Below, piece after piece: positions 6,601-8,755 of a DNA stretch of 8,755 bases. The DNA is taken from contig JAEWMO010000153.1 of the NCBI GenBank assembly GCA_023457135.1, positions 1 to 8,755 on the forward strand, in the 5' to 3' direction. The notes under the pieces were generated by a model. That model was not told where the DNA came from, made no database searches, and saw nothing but the letters and a program-made list of their open reading frames with translations. The DNA comes from Methanobacteriota archaeon (lineage in GTDB: Archaea > Halobacteriota > Methanomicrobia > Methanomicrobiales > Methanoculleaceae). How positions within the stretch are numbered: position 1 is the stretch's first letter; every line of letters starts with the position of its first letter. Position numbers and translations under genes: made by a program.

Positions 6601-8364
6601 TTACCGCTCCCCGCCATGCTCTTTCCGGGAACCCCCTGCCGTTCTGTCCGCCTCCCGCATGCGGGCGAGATGCCCCCTCTCCTCAGACCGGGCCTGCTTC
6701 TTCCGGTCCAGCTCTCGCGAGAACCGGTCGAACTCCGTCTGCACCCCCCGGCACTCCGCCTGAAGGGCTGCGATCCGGGCTTCGAGCACCTTCCGCTTCC
6801 GGTCGGCCTCGATCTGCCGGACCCGGAGCTCGTCCTCGTGGTCCCGAAGTTCCGCCTCCTCCTCCATATCCCTGATGTAGCGCGCAGAGCCGGTCAACAC
6901 ACCCCCCGGCCCGAGGTAGACGTCCGCGAGATCGATCCCCTCACCGGTGATGACGACCTCCCGTATCTGGTTGGAGTGTGCCATGCCCCGGGACTTCAGA
7001 ACATACAGGCCCCGGTTCCGCTCACCGCCGGACTCGATGAACTTGAGGAAGATCCACGTGTCCATCAGCGACGATATCTCGATCCTCGTCTTTTCAAGAG
7101 ATCTTTCTGCCTGCGTCAGGTCGGTGAAGAGCCCGGTGATCTGGTTGACCTTGAGATAGTCGACGAACCGGACCAGCATCCCCTTCGCGTCTGCCTCGCT
7201 GCTCACCGAGATGAGGCTCGATATGGGGTCAACGACGACCGCATCGGGCCGCAAGACCTGCACATCCCGGAGCATGGCGGCAAGGTGCGTCTCAAGGCCG
7301 TATGCCGTCGGGCGGGAAGAGCGGATCACGAGGCATCCCGCATCAATCCAGGCCTGAAGATCGAGCCCGATGGACCGCATGTTCCGGACGATCTGGCCCG
7401 GCGACTCTTCAAAGGCGAAGTAAAGGCACCGCTCGCCCCGCCGGCAGGCCGCATCTGCGAAGGCAGCGGCAAAACTCGTCTTGCCGGTGCCCGGTGTGCC
7501 GGATATCAGGACGCTTGAGCCCCGGAAGTAACCCCTGCCGCCGAGCATCGCATCGAGCCGTTCGATGCCGGTGGATACCCGGTCTTCGAGGGCTTCGTGC
7601 TCGAGGCCGAGGGTGGTGACCGGCATGATGACGATACCTTCGTTGCCCGTGATCAGGAACGGGTACTCGTTCGTGCCGTGCGTGGAGCCGCGGTACTTGA
7701 CGATGCGCAGGCGCCGGGTCGAGATCTGGTTGGTCACCCGGTGGTCGAGGAAGATGACGGCGTCGGAGACGTACTCCTCAAGACCATGCCGGGTCAGGTT
7801 TTCGCCCTGCCCGCTCTCGCCGGTCACGACCGCCGTGACACCCTTCTCCTTGAGCCAGGAGAGGAGCCGGCGGAGCTCGGCCCGGATGATACCCTCATTC
7901 GAGAGGCCGGAGAAGAGGACCTCGATGGTATCGAGCGCCACCCGTTTCGCCCCGATGGAGTCGATCGCATAGGCAAGCCTGATGAAGAGCCCGTCGAGGT
8001 TGTACTCGCCGGTCACCTCGATCTCGCTCTTCTCGATCCGGACATAATCGATAGCGAGTTTCTCCTCCTCGATCAGCCGGGAGAGGTCGAAGCCGAGAGA
8101 GTGGACGTTCTTGATCAGGTCCTCCGCCGTCTCCTCAAAGGAGACGAAGACGCCGGGTTCGTCGTACTGTACCGCCCCGCTCACCAGGAACTGCATGGCA
8201 AAGAGCGTCTTCCCGCTCCCGGCTTTTCCGACGACAAGCGTCGGCCGCCCCTTCGGGAGCCCGCCGGCGGTGATCTCGTCAAGGCCCTGGATGCCGCTCG
8301 GCACTTTTGCCAGAGCGAACCCGGTATCTCCGGATGGTGCCGGGGCACCTGCAACCCGATCCAT
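6601..8364 (-). CDS. KaiC-like double-domain ATPase with C-terminal coiled coil
   Basis: RecA-superfamily signalling ATPase of the KaiC family, 587 residues against 519 for cyanobacterial KaiC. Domain 1 (about 20-250): Walker A GKAGSGKT (46-53), catalytic pair E77/E78, Walker B ending at D145, KYRG (223-226). Domain 2 (about 260-490): Walker A GTPGTGKT (289-296), E319/E320, Walker B ending at D379, and K457/R459. The CII phosphorylation segment reads EKTRIEISS, so T426, S431 and S432 fall where Synechococcus KaiC has T426, S431 and T432; autophosphorylation is therefore plausible. In place of the KaiC C-terminal tail there is a highly charged heptad-like helix (about 497-575), probably a coiled coil for oligomer or partner contact. 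No kaiA or kaiB is in the window, so a clock role should not be assumed. ATG 8364 follows an in-frame TAA at 8373-8371; there is no ribosome site. Confidence 0.95.
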   Translation of the reverse strand: MDRVAGAPAPSGDTGFALAKVPSGIQGLDEITAGGLPKGRPTLVVGKAGSGKTLFAMQFLVSGAVQYDEPGVFVSFEETAEDLIKNVHSLGFDLSRLIEEEKLAIDYVRIEKSEIEVTGEYNLDGLFIRLAYAIDSIGAKRVALDTIEVLFSGLSNEGIIRAELRRLLSWLKEKGVTAVVTGESGQGENLTRHGLEEYVSDAVIFLDHRVTNQISTRRLRIVKYRGSTHGTNEYPFLITGNEGIVIMPVTTLGLEHEALEDRVSTGIERLDAMLGGRGYFRGSSVLISGTPGTGKTSFAAAFADAACRRGERCLYFAFEESPGQIVRNMRSIGLDLQAWIDAGCLVIRSSRPTAYGLETHLAAMLRDVQVLRPDAVVVDPISSLISVSSEADAKGMLVRFVDYLKVNQITGLFTDLTQAERSLEKTRIEISSLMDTWIFLKFIESGGERNRGLYVLKSRGMAHSNQIREVVITGEGIDLADVYLGPGGVLTGSARYIRDMEEEAELRDHEDELRVRQIEADRKRKVLEARIAALQAECRGVQTEFDRFSRELDRKKQARSEERGHLARMREADRTAGGSRKEHGGER

Positions 8365-8380
8365 ATTCTTTTAATGATCC

Positions 8381-8396
8381 GTATTTATCATATACA
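8381..8396 (-). promoter_or_regulatory. TATA-like promoter of the KaiC-like gene, probably leaderless
   Basis: The minus strand carries TGTATATGATAAATAC, centred about 25 bp before ATG 8364. At the usual archaeal spacing transcription would start at or within a few bases of the ATG, and the intervening sequence (CATTAAAAGAAT) has no Shine-Dalgarno. Together these suggest a leaderless mRNA. Inference from spacing only. Confidence 0.6.
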
Positions 8397-8529
8397 TTAC
8401 CCCGAAATCCGGCGACCCGGTGCTCCTTTATCCCGTATAAGACGCCCGGAGAGAGCCGTATCCCCGATCGAGCCGCGCAGAGACACGATCCCGCCCGGGG
8501 TCTTCCCGGTCCGGGACCCGGCGCAGGTT
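8397..8529. other. Intergenic region between histidine kinase end and KaiC-like gene
   Basis: GC-rich spacer with no supportable gene. It contains a short GGTCC-G-GGACC symmetry near 8508-8518 and, on the minus strand, a second AT-rich spot (CTTATACGGGATAAAGGAG, about 8442-8424) whose ribosome-like AAAGGAG is not followed by a usable start. No clear terminator after the kinase gene. Confidence 0.45.
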
Positions 8530-8755
8530 TCAGGCCTTTCTCAGCGTGAACTGAAATGCTGCACCGCACTCCGGGCGGCCCGGCACCCGATCCCCGGCCC
8601 AGATCCTGCCGCCGTAACGCTCGACCAGGATCCGGGCCAGGTAGAGCCCGAGCCCCTCGCCGACGCCTCGCTGCTTCTTCTCATAGCGGTGGAAGATCGC
8701 CTCTTTATTCGCATCCGGAACACCGGGGCCGGTATCCGCCACCGTCACCCGCACA
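8530..8755 (-). CDS. Sensor histidine kinase, C-terminal ATP-binding end (partial)
   Basis: The 3' end of a gene that continues past the right edge; only about 75 codons are visible. They hold the second half of a HATPase_c domain: G1 box DTGPGV (visible residues 7-12), an F-box-like IFHRYEKK (20-27), and G2 box GEGLGL (32-37), followed by the usual ARILVERYGGRIWA and the final strand AAFQFTLRKA before TGA at 8532-8530. The short lid between F and G2 boxes is common in archaeal PAS-type kinases. Sensor domains, phosphorylated histidine and true start are outside the window. It lies on the same strand as the KaiC-like gene, 165 bp upstream, but that gene has its own promoter. Confidence 0.9.
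   Translation of the reverse strand, partial: VRVTVADTGPGVPDANKEAIFHRYEKKQRGVGEGLGLYLARILVERYGGRIWAGDRVPGRPECGAAFQFTLRKA

Noticed and set aside
6616..7518. 300-codon open frame on the + strand
   Set aside because: It is antisense to the KaiC-like gene and has no recognisable motif.
8508..8518. GGTCC-G-GGACC as a terminator of the kinase gene
   Set aside because: The loop is a single base, the arms are only 5 bp, and no T-run follows on the minus strand.
8307..8549. 80-codon open frame on the + strand between the KaiC-like and kinase genes
   Set aside because: It overlaps both the start of the KaiC-like gene and its promoter, has no ribosome site, and its sequence looks random.

Overview
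The window looks like chromosomal DNA of a hydrogenotrophic, formate-using methanogen of the order Methanomicrobiales, most likely close to Methanoculleus. That placement is inference. It rests on an F420-type formate dehydrogenase pair (fdhA-fdhB), a double-domain KaiC-like ATPase with a coiled-coil tail, GC-rich genes separated by short AT-rich stretches with archaeal TATA-like boxes, and the overall flavour of the proteins. There are no tRNA, rRNA, CRISPR or insertion sequences that I can see.

Layout. One gene is on the + strand: a CLC-family anion channel/transporter with two CBS domains (53-1591). It appears to lack about 120 residues from the middle of its membrane core. Everything else is on the - strand. 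Read in transcription order from the right edge, these are: the C-terminal end of a sensor histidine kinase (cut by the window edge at 8755), a KaiC-like protein (8364-6601), a small acidic protein of unknown function (stop at 6066), a beta-class DNA methyltransferase without a visible restriction partner (6006-5143), then fdhA (4928-2868) and fdhB (2864-1599). The CLC gene and fdhB converge tail to tail with only 7 bp between stop codons.

How the genes relate. fdhA and fdhB are a tight operon (3 bp gap, ribosome site of fdhB inside the end of fdhA). They should form the FdhAB enzyme that oxidises formate and passes electrons to F420 or to heterodisulfide reductase in methanogenesis. The histidine kinase end and the KaiC-like ATPase are probably signalling proteins with independent promoters. 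The methyltransferase and the small protein may be co-transcribed. I see no direct functional link between the signalling genes and fdhAB beyond shared strand.

The points most worth a second look are the CLC protein with its missing helices, the small gene whose best-placed start codon is ACG rather than ATG behind a good TATA box and ribosome site, an 18-bp dyad overlapping that promoter, and KaiC residues Thr426/Ser431/Ser432 matching the phosphorylation sites of cyanobacterial KaiC.
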